A DNA stretch of 40,771 nucleotides from JBCCGI01 sp039029355 (GTDB lineage: Bacteria; Planctomycetota; UBA1135; GCA-002686595), in assembly GCA_039029355.1 (NCBI GenBank), contig JBCCGI010000072.1, forward strand, positions 1 to 40,771, given 5' to 3'. The position numbers and the translations under genes are program-made. The notes beneath the pieces were generated by a model. The model worked only from the letters and a program-made list of their open reading frames with translations. It made no database searches and was not told the DNA's origin. Shown piece after piece: positions 7,416 to 15,168 of the stretch; the first letter of the stretch is position 1; each line of letters begins with the position of its first letter.

Positions 7416-8993
7416 GCGCCGCGCGGCAAGGTGCGCGCGGCGCTCCCGTGCGGCGTCGCGCGAGTGCGGGTCGTCGCCGGTGGCCAGGGAGTCCAGGAGC
7501 GCCAGCACCCTCGCGTAGATCGGGGAGCCGACGCCGGACTTGGAGGCGACGTTGTAGGCGATCCCGACCGCCTTGCCGGGCGCGACGCTACCCTCGTGGA
7601 GGCCCGCGATCGCGAGCGCGAGATCCTCGCCGCGCGGAAGGTAGTCGCGGCTCGCGGTGAGGGTGAGCAGCGCCTGGCCGCGAACCGCGGGCGAGCCCTC
7701 CCGGGCGAAGATCTCCAGGAGGCGTGCTCGCGGCACTCCGCACATGCCGGTCAGCAGGGCCTCGCGCGTCCGGTCCGCGTCGGGCTTGGCCGCCGGGGCG
7801 GCGAAGGCCTTGGCGTAGAGCTGTGCGTAGGCCTCCTCGAGCGCGTGCGCGCCCGCCGGTCGGCGTCCTACGGAGAGCCACAGGTCGGGCCAGCGGTGCG
7901 TTTGCCCGATGCGTTCGACGAGGAACACCACCGCCTCGGGTTCATCGGCGTGGTCGGCGACGGTGCGCGAGACGGCGCGGTGGACCTCGCCGGTTGCGGC
8001 GTTGTCCCAGGCCTGTCGTGCGACCGCGAGCGCCAGGCCGGGGGCCCCGCTCTCGAAGAGGCCTTGGAGCTGCCGAGCCACCGCGGTCGGGTCGGCCGGG
8101 TCCACGGGCAGACCTCCGACGAGGCGGAGCTCCTCGGGCGTGAGCGTCTCGCTGAGGATGCCCAGGAGCTCGAAGAACAGCGCCTCGTGGTCGGCGAACG
8201 CCGGGCGCAGCCGCAGGAGGGGGTCGAGGTAGGTGCGGTCGAGGATCGGTGTGCCGGTCCCGCGGTAGCGTGTCTCGGCGAGGCTGGCCGTCAGGTAGCG
8301 GCGCGCCCCGCCGCGAACCCGCGGTAGCGCGGCCATGACCTCGAGCAGCAAGCGGCGGCCGCGGGGGCGGTCGAGGAATGGGTTGTCTCCACCTCCCGCG
8401 TCGTTGTAACCCGCCACTGCCCAAGTCAACGCGCGGCACGCGGCGTACTCCAGCCGCGAGAGGCGTGTGTGGGAGCCGTGACCGTGGCTCGATGCGGCCG
8501 GTCCGGGCGAGCTGCTGGGCGAGCTGCCGGGCGCATCGTGTGCATCGCGCTGGCCGTCCGCGACCCGTGCCTTCGCCCCGCTCGGCTGGAGCTCGCCGGA
8601 GCACAGCCTCCGCAGGGCTTCATCCACGTGGCGCGGGTCCTCGAGCAGCGCGGCGACGAGCGGCTCGAGCTCGGTCTCGCGCGGGACGCTCGGCTCGGCA
8701 CCGGGGACGAGGGCGTGGCGCAGAAGACGCTCCTCGACGTCGGCGAGCTGCGCGAGCAGGGAAAGCAGGCCCGCGGCTTTGTCCGCGGGCACAGCCGGAG
8801 CGGTGGCGGGCGTGCTGGGAGCAACGTGTCTTGGCACAAGCCCGCGCCGTGGCGCCGTCGTCGTGGGGGAGGAGGCCGCTTCGGGCGCGGCCTGAGGGCG
8901 TGGCGGAGGCGACGTGGGACGCGGATCCCGGGAGGTCAACCAGGCCAGGGCTAGCGCGACGACGGCGAAGACGAGGACGGCGGGAGCTCGCAT
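7413..8993 (-). CDS. Membrane-anchored alpha-helical protein of unknown function
   Basis: A 526-residue protein. Residues 1-20 form an N-terminal hydrophobic anchor or signal peptide, followed by a Pro/Ala/Thr-rich linker (about 22-70), then a long helical region with Leu/Ala-rich repeats of HEAT or TPR appearance (LLSLLAQLADVEERLLRHAL, LRLRPAFADHEALFFELLGILSE, GQALLTLTASRDYLP). A low-complexity S/P/H-rich insert lies at about 150-175. No catalytic motif is evident. The topology suggests a periplasmic scaffold or protein-interaction module. It is followed by the Cys-rich secreted protein gene on the same strand. Confidence 0.72.
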   Translation of the reverse strand: MRAPAVLVFAVVALALAWLTSRDPRPTSPPPRPQAAPEAASSPTTTAPRRGLVPRHVAPSTPATAPAVPADKAAGLLSLLAQLADVEERLLRHALVPGAEPSVPRETELEPLVAALLEDPRHVDEALRRLCSGELQPSGAKARVADGQRDAHDAPGSSPSSSPGPAASSHGHGSHTRLSRLEYAACRALTWAVAGYNDAGGGDNPFLDRPRGRRLLLEVMAALPRVRGGARRYLTASLAETRYRGTGTPILDRTYLDPLLRLRPAFADHEALFFELLGILSETLTPEELRLVGGLPVDPADPTAVARQLQGLFESGAPGLALAVARQAWDNAATGEVHRAVSRTVADHADEPEAVVFLVERIGQTHRWPDLWLSVGRRPAGAHALEEAYAQLYAKAFAAPAAKPDADRTREALLTGMCGVPRARLLEIFAREGSPAVRGQALLTLTASRDYLPRGEDLALAIAGLHEGSVAPGKAVGIAYNVASKSGVGSPIYARVLALLDSLATGDDPHSRDAARERRAHLAARR

Positions 8994-9053
8994 GCCCCCG
9001 AGACCGTGCGCGCGCGTTTCGGTATCGCTTCGCGGCCGAAAAGATCCGCGACG

Positions 9054-9536
9054 CTAGTGGTCGTGGTCGTGCTCGGCCTCGATCGTCACGTTCTCGAACG
9101 TGGAGCCCAGCACCTCGACGCGCTCGATGTGCCCGGCGAGTTCCCGCGGCCGCGCGAGCCCCTCATCCACACCGCGGAACTCGGACGTATCGCCCACCGT
9201 CTCTCCGGTGAGCGTGCTGGCCTGCGGTTCGAGCACCAGCTCCAGCTCCCCGTCCTCGCCTTCGAGCACCACCGTCAGCCCCGATTGAGCTGAGCGCAGG
9301 GCCTTCTCCGCCTCGCCGTCCAGCAGCCAGGCCGTGAGCGAGTTTGCGTCGGGCTCGTGCAGGAGCTCCACGTGCGCCATCTCGTCGCCCAGCACCACCA
9401 AGAGGCCCCCGTGGGGCGCGTGGTGCACGTGTCCGCCCGCTTCCGCGTGCGAATCGTGATCGTGCGAGTGCCCGCCCTCGCCTCCACACGAGGCGCAGAG
9501 CAGTGCCGCCAGCAGGGCCTTAGTGACCGAGCGCAT
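9054..9536 (-). CDS. His-rich lipoprotein, probable metal-binding
   Basis: A 160-residue predicted lipoprotein (lipobox C-A-S-C, Cys17). Directly after the lipid anchor comes a His/Asp-rich stretch with eight His between residues 23 and 42 (GGHSHDHDSH, GGHVHHAPHGG), and the C-terminus ends EHDHDH. The middle (about 43-85) reads GGLLVVLGDEMAHVELLHE then LTAWLLDGEAEKAL. That pattern, as I recall it, occurs in small periplasmic proteins next to heavy-metal efflux genes. A role in periplasmic Zn/Ni/Cu buffering or chaperoning is inferred from the His content. No transporter gene lies adjacent here; the neighbours are rpmB and an unknown protein. Confidence 0.78.
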   Translation of the reverse strand: MRSVTKALLAALLCASCGGEGGHSHDHDSHAEAGGHVHHAPHGGLLVVLGDEMAHVELLHEPDANSLTAWLLDGEAEKALRSAQSGLTVVLEGEDGELELVLEPQASTLTGETVGDTSEFRGVDEGLARPRELAGHIERVEVLGSTFENVTIEAEHDHDH

Positions 9537-9559
9537 GCGGCGCAGTGCGGGCAGCGGCC

Positions 9560-9853
9560 CTAGGAGGCCTTCTGCTTCGGCTTGGCGGGCTTGATCAGCC
9601 CGGCGTCCAGCAGGACGCGGTACGCACCCTTCTTGGTGATCGTCTTGAGCGCCCGCGTCGAGAGCTTCACGCGCACGTGCTGCTTCAGCTCGGGGACCCA
9701 GATGCGCTTGGTCTGGACGTTGACCTGGAAGGTGCGCTTGGTGACCCCGGTGGTCCGGAGACCGACGCCGCCGGCCTTCTTAGGAAGACCGCGCCGCGCG
9801 ATGCTGCGGCCGGCGCGCGTGCCTCGCTTGGTGACCTGGCAAACTCGACTCAT
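9560..9853 (-). CDS. rpmB: 50S ribosomal protein L28
   Basis: A 97-residue basic protein with the L28 pattern: N-terminal MSRVCQVTKRGTRAG, then TKRTFQVNVQTKRIWVPEL and VRVKLSTRALKTITKKG. It is a component of the large ribosomal subunit. The start at 9853 has GAGAGG upstream and matches the conserved N-terminus. The frame stays open far upstream into the antisense of the kelch gene, but that is not coding. It is longer than the short L28 forms (about 62-78 residues) through extra residues at 20-35 and a Lys-rich tail. It is separated by 215 nt from the upstream kelch gene, enough for its own promoter. Confidence 0.95.
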   Translation of the reverse strand: MSRVCQVTKRGTRAGRSIARRGLPKKAGGVGLRTTGVTKRTFQVNVQTKRIWVPELKQHVRVKLSTRALKTITKKGAYRVLLDAGLIKPAKPKQKAS

Positions 9854-10068
9854 GGGTGGACCTCTCGGACGGGGCGCAGAGGGAAGGGCCGAGCATCCTA
9901 GCGGGCCGGGGGCCCGAGTCCAGGCCCCGGGCGAGGGTTTTCGGGGGCCTCGGGGCCACGCCCGGCCTGGGGGAGGGCATGACCCGTCTCGCAAGCGAGG
10001 GGGTAGGGCCGGCCCGGATCCGCGTTTGGGGCTCCTGAGGCGCCCCTGCTCTCCCCGGCGCCTTCCGG
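9854..10068. other. Intergenic region upstream of rpmB
   Basis: This 215-nt stretch holds no convincing reading frame. It contains GGGGGCC...GGCCCC (about 9905-9925) and GGGGC...GCCCC (about 10028-10046) inverted repeats that could form hairpins on either strand. It presumably holds the end of the kelch transcript and the rpmB promoter and leader, but no box is clear enough to mark. Confidence 0.3.
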
Positions 10069-11805
10069 CTAGGGGGCCAGGATCGTGATATCGAGCGCGT
10101 TGGTCAGCGGCGTGCTGAACCCATCGACCGACGCTCCCTGGGTGTAGAGCTGCGCGCCGATCGTCACGGGGACGCTGGGAACCGGGATCGCGAACGGCAC
10201 CCCCGCCGCCGAGGTCGCGATCAGCGTCGTCGTCGGATCGCACAGGACGGTCCCGATCGACGTCGGCAGGTTGACGGGGAACAGTCCGACCGCCACCAGG
10301 TCGATCGCCGCGCCCGGGGCGAAGTCGGAGTGGTCGATGAACGGCGACCAGGCCTGCCCCGCGACCGGGCCGGTGCCCGAGGGCTGCAGGGCGACGGGGT
10401 TGGCCGGCACGCCCACGCGCAGGATCTCGGCTGGCTTGAGCATCAACACGACGTCGTCGAAGCGCAGCTTGCGCCCGCCCGTGGCCTCGAAGAAGGCCCG
10501 CACCGAGGCGGTGCCGAGGGGCGACGTGCCCGTCAGGTCGAACGACGTGTAGGCCGAGGTCGTGTCGAGGCTCAGCGCCGTCTCGCCCAGCTCGATGCCG
10601 CCGGCGTCGAGGTACTCCAACCCGAGGCGCGCGTTGCCGCCTCCGCCGAACACCTGGTACACGCCGCGCAGCAGGTAGGTCTTCTGCGGCCCACCGGCGG
10701 CGACTTTGCCCGTCCACCCGTTCTCGACCTCGAGCGCCGGGGCGTTGATCCCGCCGTCGGTGCTGAGCGTCAGGTCGCCGTTGTCGATCCAGCCGCTCTG
10801 TCCGGCGTCGAAGTCGCCGTTGGTGACGAGGTTCAGCGCCGAGGTGGCGAGCAGCGTCGAGAGGTCCAGGCTCTCCTGGGTGTCGAGCTCGGGGTTGCCG
10901 CCGGCGTTGCCGGAGCCGGCCGCGCAGTAGACGTGGTCCTGGTAGAGCACCGCTCCGCCCGAGTGACGCGCCTGGTTCAACCCGGGGAGCGCGAGCCACT
11001 CGCCGGTGCCTACGTCGAGCGCCTCGGTCTCGTCGTGCGCCGTGCCGGGGCTCTCGCCGCCGATGACCACCAGGTGCTCGTCGCGCGCGATGGTCATCGT
11101 GCCCGCGCGCTGGGTCGGAATCGGCTCGGGCATGTTCGCCCACTGGCCGCTCGTGAAGTCGTACACGTCGACCGGGCCGATCGTGTTGACGAACGGGTTG
11201 GGCTGCTCGGTCTGGCGTCCGCCGGCGGCGTACAGCTTGTTGCCGATCACAGCCGCGGTGAAGTGATCGCGCGCGTGCGGTGCGTCGGCGAGCGCGGTCC
11301 AGGTATCCGTCGCCGGGTCGTACCGGTCGAGCCACGGAACGTAGCCGCCGTTGTGCCCCTGGTTGTTGCCGCCCACCACATAGATGAAGTCGTCGTAGAC
11401 GACGGCGCCCGCGGCCCCGCGGTTGCGGGCCGGCGGGATGGCAGAGCTCATCTGCCAGGCGGCGGTGCTCGGATCGAAGATCCAGATGTTCGGGACCGCC
11501 GTCTCGTTCGGGTAGCCGCCCTCGAACGCGCACACCGCGTAGATCTTTCCACCCCACACCACCGGTTGAAAGTGGTGCATCTGAAGCGGCGGGAGGCCGA
11601 GGTCGGTCCACGTCTCGGTGACCGGATCGAACTCCTCGACGGGGCGCGAGCCGCGGCCTCCCATCAGGTAGAACTTTCCGCCGACCTCGACGTAGGCGGC
11701 TTCGTGGCGCTTGGTGGGCTTGCTGCCGTCGGTCGAGCCGACGAACTGCCAGGTCTGGGCCGCGGGCGCGGCGGCGAGGACGAGGAGGCTGAGGGCGGCT
11801 CGCAT
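10069..11805 (-). CDS. Secreted kelch-repeat beta-propeller protein with C-terminal beta domain
   Basis: A 578-residue exported protein (signal peptide 1-17, ...LAAAPAAQ). Residues about 18-320 carry at least five kelch repeats, with motifs such as GGKFYLMGGRGSRPV, GGKIYAVCAFEGG, YDDFIYVVGGNN, GNKLYAAGGRQT and YQDHVYCAAGSGN, alternating with V-x-x-F-D/Y-D-P-x-T-x-x-W strands. A carbohydrate-binding-like beta region follows (about 330-460: NLVTNGDFDAGQSGW, then FDLTGTSPLGTASVRAFFEA). The last ~100 residues form a separate hydrophobic beta domain (AIDLVAVGLFPVNLPTSIG... to DITILAP) of a kind I associate with planctomycete secreted proteins. It may bind extracellular glycans or proteins. It lies upstream of rpmB and downstream of the FKBP lipoprotein gene, all on the minus strand. 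Confidence 0.85.
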   Translation of the reverse strand: MRAALSLLVLAAAPAAQTWQFVGSTDGSKPTKRHEAAYVEVGGKFYLMGGRGSRPVEEFDPVTETWTDLGLPPLQMHHFQPVVWGGKIYAVCAFEGGYPNETAVPNIWIFDPSTAAWQMSSAIPPARNRGAAGAVVYDDFIYVVGGNNQGHNGGYVPWLDRYDPATDTWTALADAPHARDHFTAAVIGNKLYAAGGRQTEQPNPFVNTIGPVDVYDFTSGQWANMPEPIPTQRAGTMTIARDEHLVVIGGESPGTAHDETEALDVGTGEWLALPGLNQARHSGGAVLYQDHVYCAAGSGNAGGNPELDTQESLDLSTLLATSALNLVTNGDFDAGQSGWIDNGDLTLSTDGGINAPALEVENGWTGKVAAGGPQKTYLLRGVYQVFGGGGNARLGLEYLDAGGIELGETALSLDTTSAYTSFDLTGTSPLGTASVRAFFEATGGRKLRFDDVVLMLKPAEILRVGVPANPVALQPSGTGPVAGQAWSPFIDHSDFAPGAAIDLVAVGLFPVNLPTSIGTVLCDPTTTLIATSAAGVPFAIPVPSVPVTIGAQLYTQGASVDGFSTPLTNALDITILAP

Positions 11806-11863
11806 GGTTTCGGAGTCTATCCCGTCCCCGAGGCCGAGGACGGATAGATCCGCACCGAGCCGC

Positions 11864-12301
11864 CTAGAGCGCCGGCGCCCCGATCTCGAGCAGCTCCAGG
11901 TCGAAGATCAGCTTGGCGTAGGCGGGGACGATTCCCGGGACGCCCTCTTCCTTATAGCCCAGGGCGTAGGGCACGACGAGTTTGCGCCGGCCGCGCTCGC
12001 GGAGCCCGACCAGGCCGCGGTCGAGGCCCTCGGGCACCTGCCCGGCGCCCAGCTCGAAGGTCAGCGGCACGCCGCGCTCGTAGCTCGAATCGAAGACCGT
12101 GCCGTCCTCTAGGCGCCCGCGGTAGTGGATCGTCACCAGGTCGCCCGATTTGGCCCGCGGCCCCGAGTCCGGTACCACCAGGTCGCGCACCACCAGGTCG
12201 TCGGCGAGCTTGACCGCGTCGTACTTGGGCGGCGCGGGCGCGAACAGGCTGCACGAGGCCAGGGCGAGGGGAGCGAGAGCGGCGAGGAAGGTGCTTTTCA
12301 T
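11864..12301 (-). CDS. FKBP-type peptidyl-prolyl isomerase lipoprotein
   Basis: A 145-residue lipoprotein (signal ending LALASC, Cys17) with one FKBP domain at about 45-141. It shows GDLVTIHYRGRLEDGTVFDSS (53 on, with Tyr60, Phe70 and Asp71 of the active-site pocket), the QVPEGLDRGLVGL helix, VVPYALGY (Tyr112) and the last strand AKLIFDLELLEI. The Trp usually at the pocket floor in the 'PGWxxGL' segment is replaced (PEGLDRG). It catalyses cis-trans isomerisation of prolyl bonds and probably assists folding of exported proteins in the periplasm. It is divergent from the EcsC-family gene. Confidence 0.93.
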   Translation of the reverse strand: MKSTFLAALAPLALASCSLFAPAPPKYDAVKLADDLVVRDLVVPDSGPRAKSGDLVTIHYRGRLEDGTVFDSSYERGVPLTFELGAGQVPEGLDRGLVGLRERGRRKLVVPYALGYKEEGVPGIVPAYAKLIFDLELLEIGAPAL

Positions 12302-12382
12302 GGCGGGAAAGCTCGTCGAGTGGGGCCACGACCGAAGCTAGCTAAGCGCCCCCCTGAAGGAAAGCGGCGAGCCGCGCGTAGC

Positions 12383-13171
12383 ATGGGGGAGATGACGCTC
12401 TCTCCCGAGGACCGCCGCGCGCTCGCCGAAGCCAAGCGCAGGCTCGAGCGGCGCGGGCTGCTCGTCACCCTTGTCGACAAGCTCGGCAAGCCGATCGAGA
12501 AGGGGTTGGAGCTGCTGCCCGAGTCCGCCGCGCGCGTGGTGCAGGCCGCGACGCGGGAGTCGCTGGAGCGCGCGCTGCGCGTCGCGCTCACCACGCTGCG
12601 CCGGCGCGAGCGGACCGCTTCGTCGGACCGCGGCCACCGCCTCGCCAGCGCGGCGTCGGGCGCCATCGGCGGCTGGTTTGGGCTGGCCGGGCTCTCGGTC
12701 GAGCTTCCGGTCACGACCGTGCTGATGCTGCGCTCGATCGCCGACGTCGCGCGCAGCGAGGGGCACGACCTCGCGGACGTCGAGGTGCAGCTCGCGTGCC
12801 TCGAGGTCTTCGCCCTCGGCGGCCCATCGGACGACGACGACGCCGCCGACACCGGCTACTTCGCGGTCCGCGCGGCGTTGGCCGCCGCGCTCTCGGACGC
12901 GGCGCGCCACGTCGCGCTGCACGGCGCTTCGCTCCGGGGCGCGCCGGCGCTGCTGCGGCTGCTCGAACGCCTGGCCGTCCGCTTCGGCGTGGTGGTGCAG
13001 GACAAGGTGCTGCTGGAGGCCGCCCCGGTCGTGGGCGCGGCGGGAGGCGCGTTGGTGAACACCGTCTTCCTGACGCACTTCCAGGAGCTGGCGCGCGGGC
13101 ACTTCGCGGTGAAGCGGTTGGAGCAGCGCTACGGGGCCGAGGCCGTGCAGGCGGCCTACGGCGAGGTCTGA
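12383..13171 (+). CDS. EcsC family protein
   Basis: A 262-residue protein matching the EcsC family: an N-terminal charged helical region (MTLSPEDRRALAEAKRRLER...), a Gly/Ala-rich amphipathic core (SAASGAIGGWFGLAGLSVELPVTTVLMLRSIADVARSEGHDL, about 90-130), LACLEVFALGG (143-153), and a C-terminal hydrophobic GAAGGALVNTVFLTHFQELARGHFAVKRLE. The family's function is unknown; the name comes from the third gene of a Bacillus ABC transporter locus that affects secretion. Two in-frame ATGs (12383 and 12392) are possible. The 3' end overlaps by 16 nt the convergent histidine kinase gene. Confidence 0.85.
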   Translation: MGEMTLSPEDRRALAEAKRRLERRGLLVTLVDKLGKPIEKGLELLPESAARVVQAATRESLERALRVALTTLRRRERTASSDRGHRLASAASGAIGGWFGLAGLSVELPVTTVLMLRSIADVARSEGHDLADVEVQLACLEVFALGGPSDDDDAADTGYFAVRAALAAALSDAARHVALHGASLRGAPALLRLLERLAVRFGVVVQDKVLLEAAPVVGAAGGALVNTVFLTHFQELARGHFAVKRLEQRYGAEAVQAAYGEV

Positions 13172-14310
13172 GCGTCCACCGCCCGCGCCAGCGGGAGGGT
13201 GAGCCAGGCCTCGGCGCCTCCCGACGGCCGGTTGCGCACGCCGGCCGAGCCCCCGTGAGCCGCGGCGACGCGTGCCACTACGCGCAGCCCCAGCCCGGCC
13301 GAATCCGCCCGGGTGCGGCGCGTGCGCAGCGCATCGAGCCCGAGCTCGTCGTCCGCGTCCGGGAAGCCCGGGCCGTCGTCCTCGACGGTGTAGCGCAGCT
13401 CGGCTCCCCGAACCTCGGCCCGCAGCTCCACCCGGGAGCGCGCGTGCTGCAGGGAGTTCAGCGCCAGGTTCTCGAGCGCGCGGGCCAGCCGCCGCCCGTC
13501 GGCCCTGAGGATCGGCAGGTCGCGCGCTGCCTCCGCGGCGAGGGCGACCCCGCGGTCGACCGCCACCGGCCGCAGCACCTCGACGGTCTGCGCCAGGAGC
13601 TCTCCGGGGGGCACATCGTCGAGCGCGAGCTCGTCGCCCGCTTCCAGCCGTCCGAGCTCGAGCAGATCCTCCGACAGCGCCGCGATGCGCCGCACGTCGA
13701 GGCGGGCGGCGTCCAGCAGCTCGCGGCGCTCCGCGCGCGCGGGCTTGTCGTCGCCCAGCCCGGCGAGGCGGTCGAGGCCGACCGACAGCGCTCCCACCGG
13801 CGTGCGGAGGTCGTGGGAGACCTGCGCGATCCACTCGCGCCGCGCGGCGTCGCGGCCCTCCAGCTGGCCGAGCAGCTCGGCGATGCGCGCGCGCATCGCG
13901 TTCATCGCGTCGGCCAGTGCGGCGACCTCGTCGTCGCCGGCTGCGGGGAAGGGGCCGGGGAGGCGCTCGGCGTCCACCGGTCCCGCCGCCTCGGCCGCGA
14001 GGAGCGCGAGCCTGCGCGTCGCCAGCCGCGACACGATCCAGGCCGCCGCGAGGGCCAGCAGCGCAGCGAAGCCGACCGACTCGAGCAGCAGGGTGCGGCG
14101 CCCCTCCGGCGTGATCCAGTCGAGCTCGCCCGTCTGCTCTAGTCGGGCCATCGCGTCGCGCAGCGCCTCCTCGGAGAACCACTCCGGATGCAGCAGCTCG
14201 GCGTAGCCCTGCCAAAGCGGAAGCGACGCGAGGTCGACGACCAGGACGAGCAGCGCGACCGCCATGCCCGCGCGCACGCCGATCCGCCGGTGGAGGGGCG
14301 GGCGCGTCAC
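13156..14310 (-). CDS. Sensor histidine kinase
   Basis: A 384-residue inner-membrane histidine kinase starting at GTG 14310, overlapping the regulator's stop (GTGA) with GAGGAGG upstream. TM1 is about 14-33 and TM2 about 76-95, with a periplasmic loop of only about 42 residues that is too short for a known sensor domain. A HAMP linker follows (about 96-150). The H-box is WIAQVSHDLRTPVGAL with phospho-acceptor His166. The N-box is ALENLALNSLQHAR, G1 is VEDDGPGFPD and G2 is SAGLGLRVVARVAAAHGG. It phosphorylates the OmpR-type regulator encoded just upstream. The stimulus is unknown and may be sensed within the membrane. Confidence 0.93.
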   Translation of the reverse strand: MTRPPLHRRIGVRAGMAVALLVLVVDLASLPLWQGYAELLHPEWFSEEALRDAMARLEQTGELDWITPEGRRTLLLESVGFAALLALAAAWIVSRLATRRLALLAAEAAGPVDAERLPGPFPAAGDDEVAALADAMNAMRARIAELLGQLEGRDAARREWIAQVSHDLRTPVGALSVGLDRLAGLGDDKPARAERRELLDAARLDVRRIAALSEDLLELGRLEAGDELALDDVPPGELLAQTVEVLRPVAVDRGVALAAEAARDLPILRADGRRLARALENLALNSLQHARSRVELRAEVRGAELRYTVEDDGPGFPDADDELGLDALRTRRTRADSAGLGLRVVARVAAAHGGSAGVRNRPSGGAEAWLTLPLARAVDAQTSP

Positions 14311-15008
14311 GACGCGTCCTCCTCGGCCATGCGGTAGCCCACGCCCCACACCGTCTGCAGCAGGCGCGGCGCGCCCGGGTCGTCCTCGATCTTTGCCCGC
14401 AACCGGCGGACGTGGAGGTCGACGGTGCGCGGATCGCCGGTGAAGCCGGGGCCCCAGACGCGGTCCAGCAGCTGGTCGCGCGTCCAGGCGCGGCCGCGGT
14501 GGCCGAGGAGGAAGAGGAGCAGGTCGAGCTCGCGGCGCTTCAGCGCGAGCTCGCGCGGGCCGCGCCCCGCCTTGCGCGTGCGGGCGTCCGCCCACACGTC
14601 GCCGCAGGATAGGCGCGACAAGCCCTGCGCGCTCCCCGACCGCCGCAGCACCGAGCGGATGCGCGCGACCAGCTCGGGGAGGTGGAACGGCTTGACCACG
14701 TAGTCGTCGGCGCCGGCCTCGAGGCCGCGGACGCGCTGCTCGGGGGCGTCGCGGGCGGTGAGCAGGATGATCGCCACGGCGCGGCTCGCGTCGGCGCGCA
14801 GCTCGCGGCACAGCTCCAGCCCGTCGCCGTCGGGGAGCCCGAGGTCGAGCAGCACGAGGTCGTACTCGCGCGCGAGGCTGCGTCGGGCGTCCTCGAGCGA
14901 CAGGCTGAAGTCGACCGACAGATCGCGCTCGCGCAGCTCGCGCAGGAGCGGGCGGCGGATGTGGTCGTCGTCCTCGACCAGCAGGATGCGGGGGAGCGTC
15001 GTGGGCAT
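14307..15008 (-). CDS. OmpR/PhoB-family response regulator
   Basis: A 233-residue two-domain regulator. The receiver domain (5-118) has the acidic pocket VEDDD (11-15), phospho-acceptor Asp55 in LVLLDLGLPDGDG, Thr84 in LLTARD and Lys106 in DDYVVKPF. The C-terminal winged helix (about 135-230) has ALKRRELDLLLFLLGHRGRAWTRDQLLDRVWG and the recognition region RTVDLHVRRLRAKIED, ending GVGYRMA. It is translationally coupled to the histidine kinase gene. The intergenic region upstream holds three 11-bp-spaced direct repeats that look like its own binding site, which suggests autoregulation and control of the divergent amine oxidase gene. Confidence 0.95.
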   Translation of the reverse strand: MPTTLPRILLVEDDDHIRRPLLRELRERDLSVDFSLSLEDARRSLAREYDLVLLDLGLPDGDGLELCRELRADASRAVAIILLTARDAPEQRVRGLEAGADDYVVKPFHLPELVARIRSVLRRSGSAQGLSRLSCGDVWADARTRKAGRGPRELALKRRELDLLLFLLGHRGRAWTRDQLLDRVWGPGFTGDPRTVDLHVRRLRAKIEDDPGAPRLLQTVWGVGYRMAEEDAS

Positions 15009-15051
15009 CGCCGCCCCGATTCTAGGGTGCGCGCGGCGGGCGGATCCGTTT

Positions 15052-15078
15052 GGACACCGCGGGGACATACTCCGGACA
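15052..15078. promoter_or_regulatory. Three GGACA direct repeats with 11-bp period, candidate response-regulator boxes
   Basis: GGACA begins at 15052, 15063 and 15074, exactly 11 bp apart: one helical turn, the classic spacing of OmpR/PhoB-family half-sites. The array lies 44 bp upstream of the regulator start (15008, minus) and about 90 bp upstream of the amine oxidase start (15169, plus). The link to this regulator is inferred from family knowledge and position. Confidence 0.55.
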
Positions 15079-15168
15079 CATCCGGCCCGATCGGGCGGGC
15101 TACGCTCCTCCTCGAAGGCGGGCGCTGGGCCCCGCCGCCTCCCCAGTCGTCTCGGACGAGGACGGACC

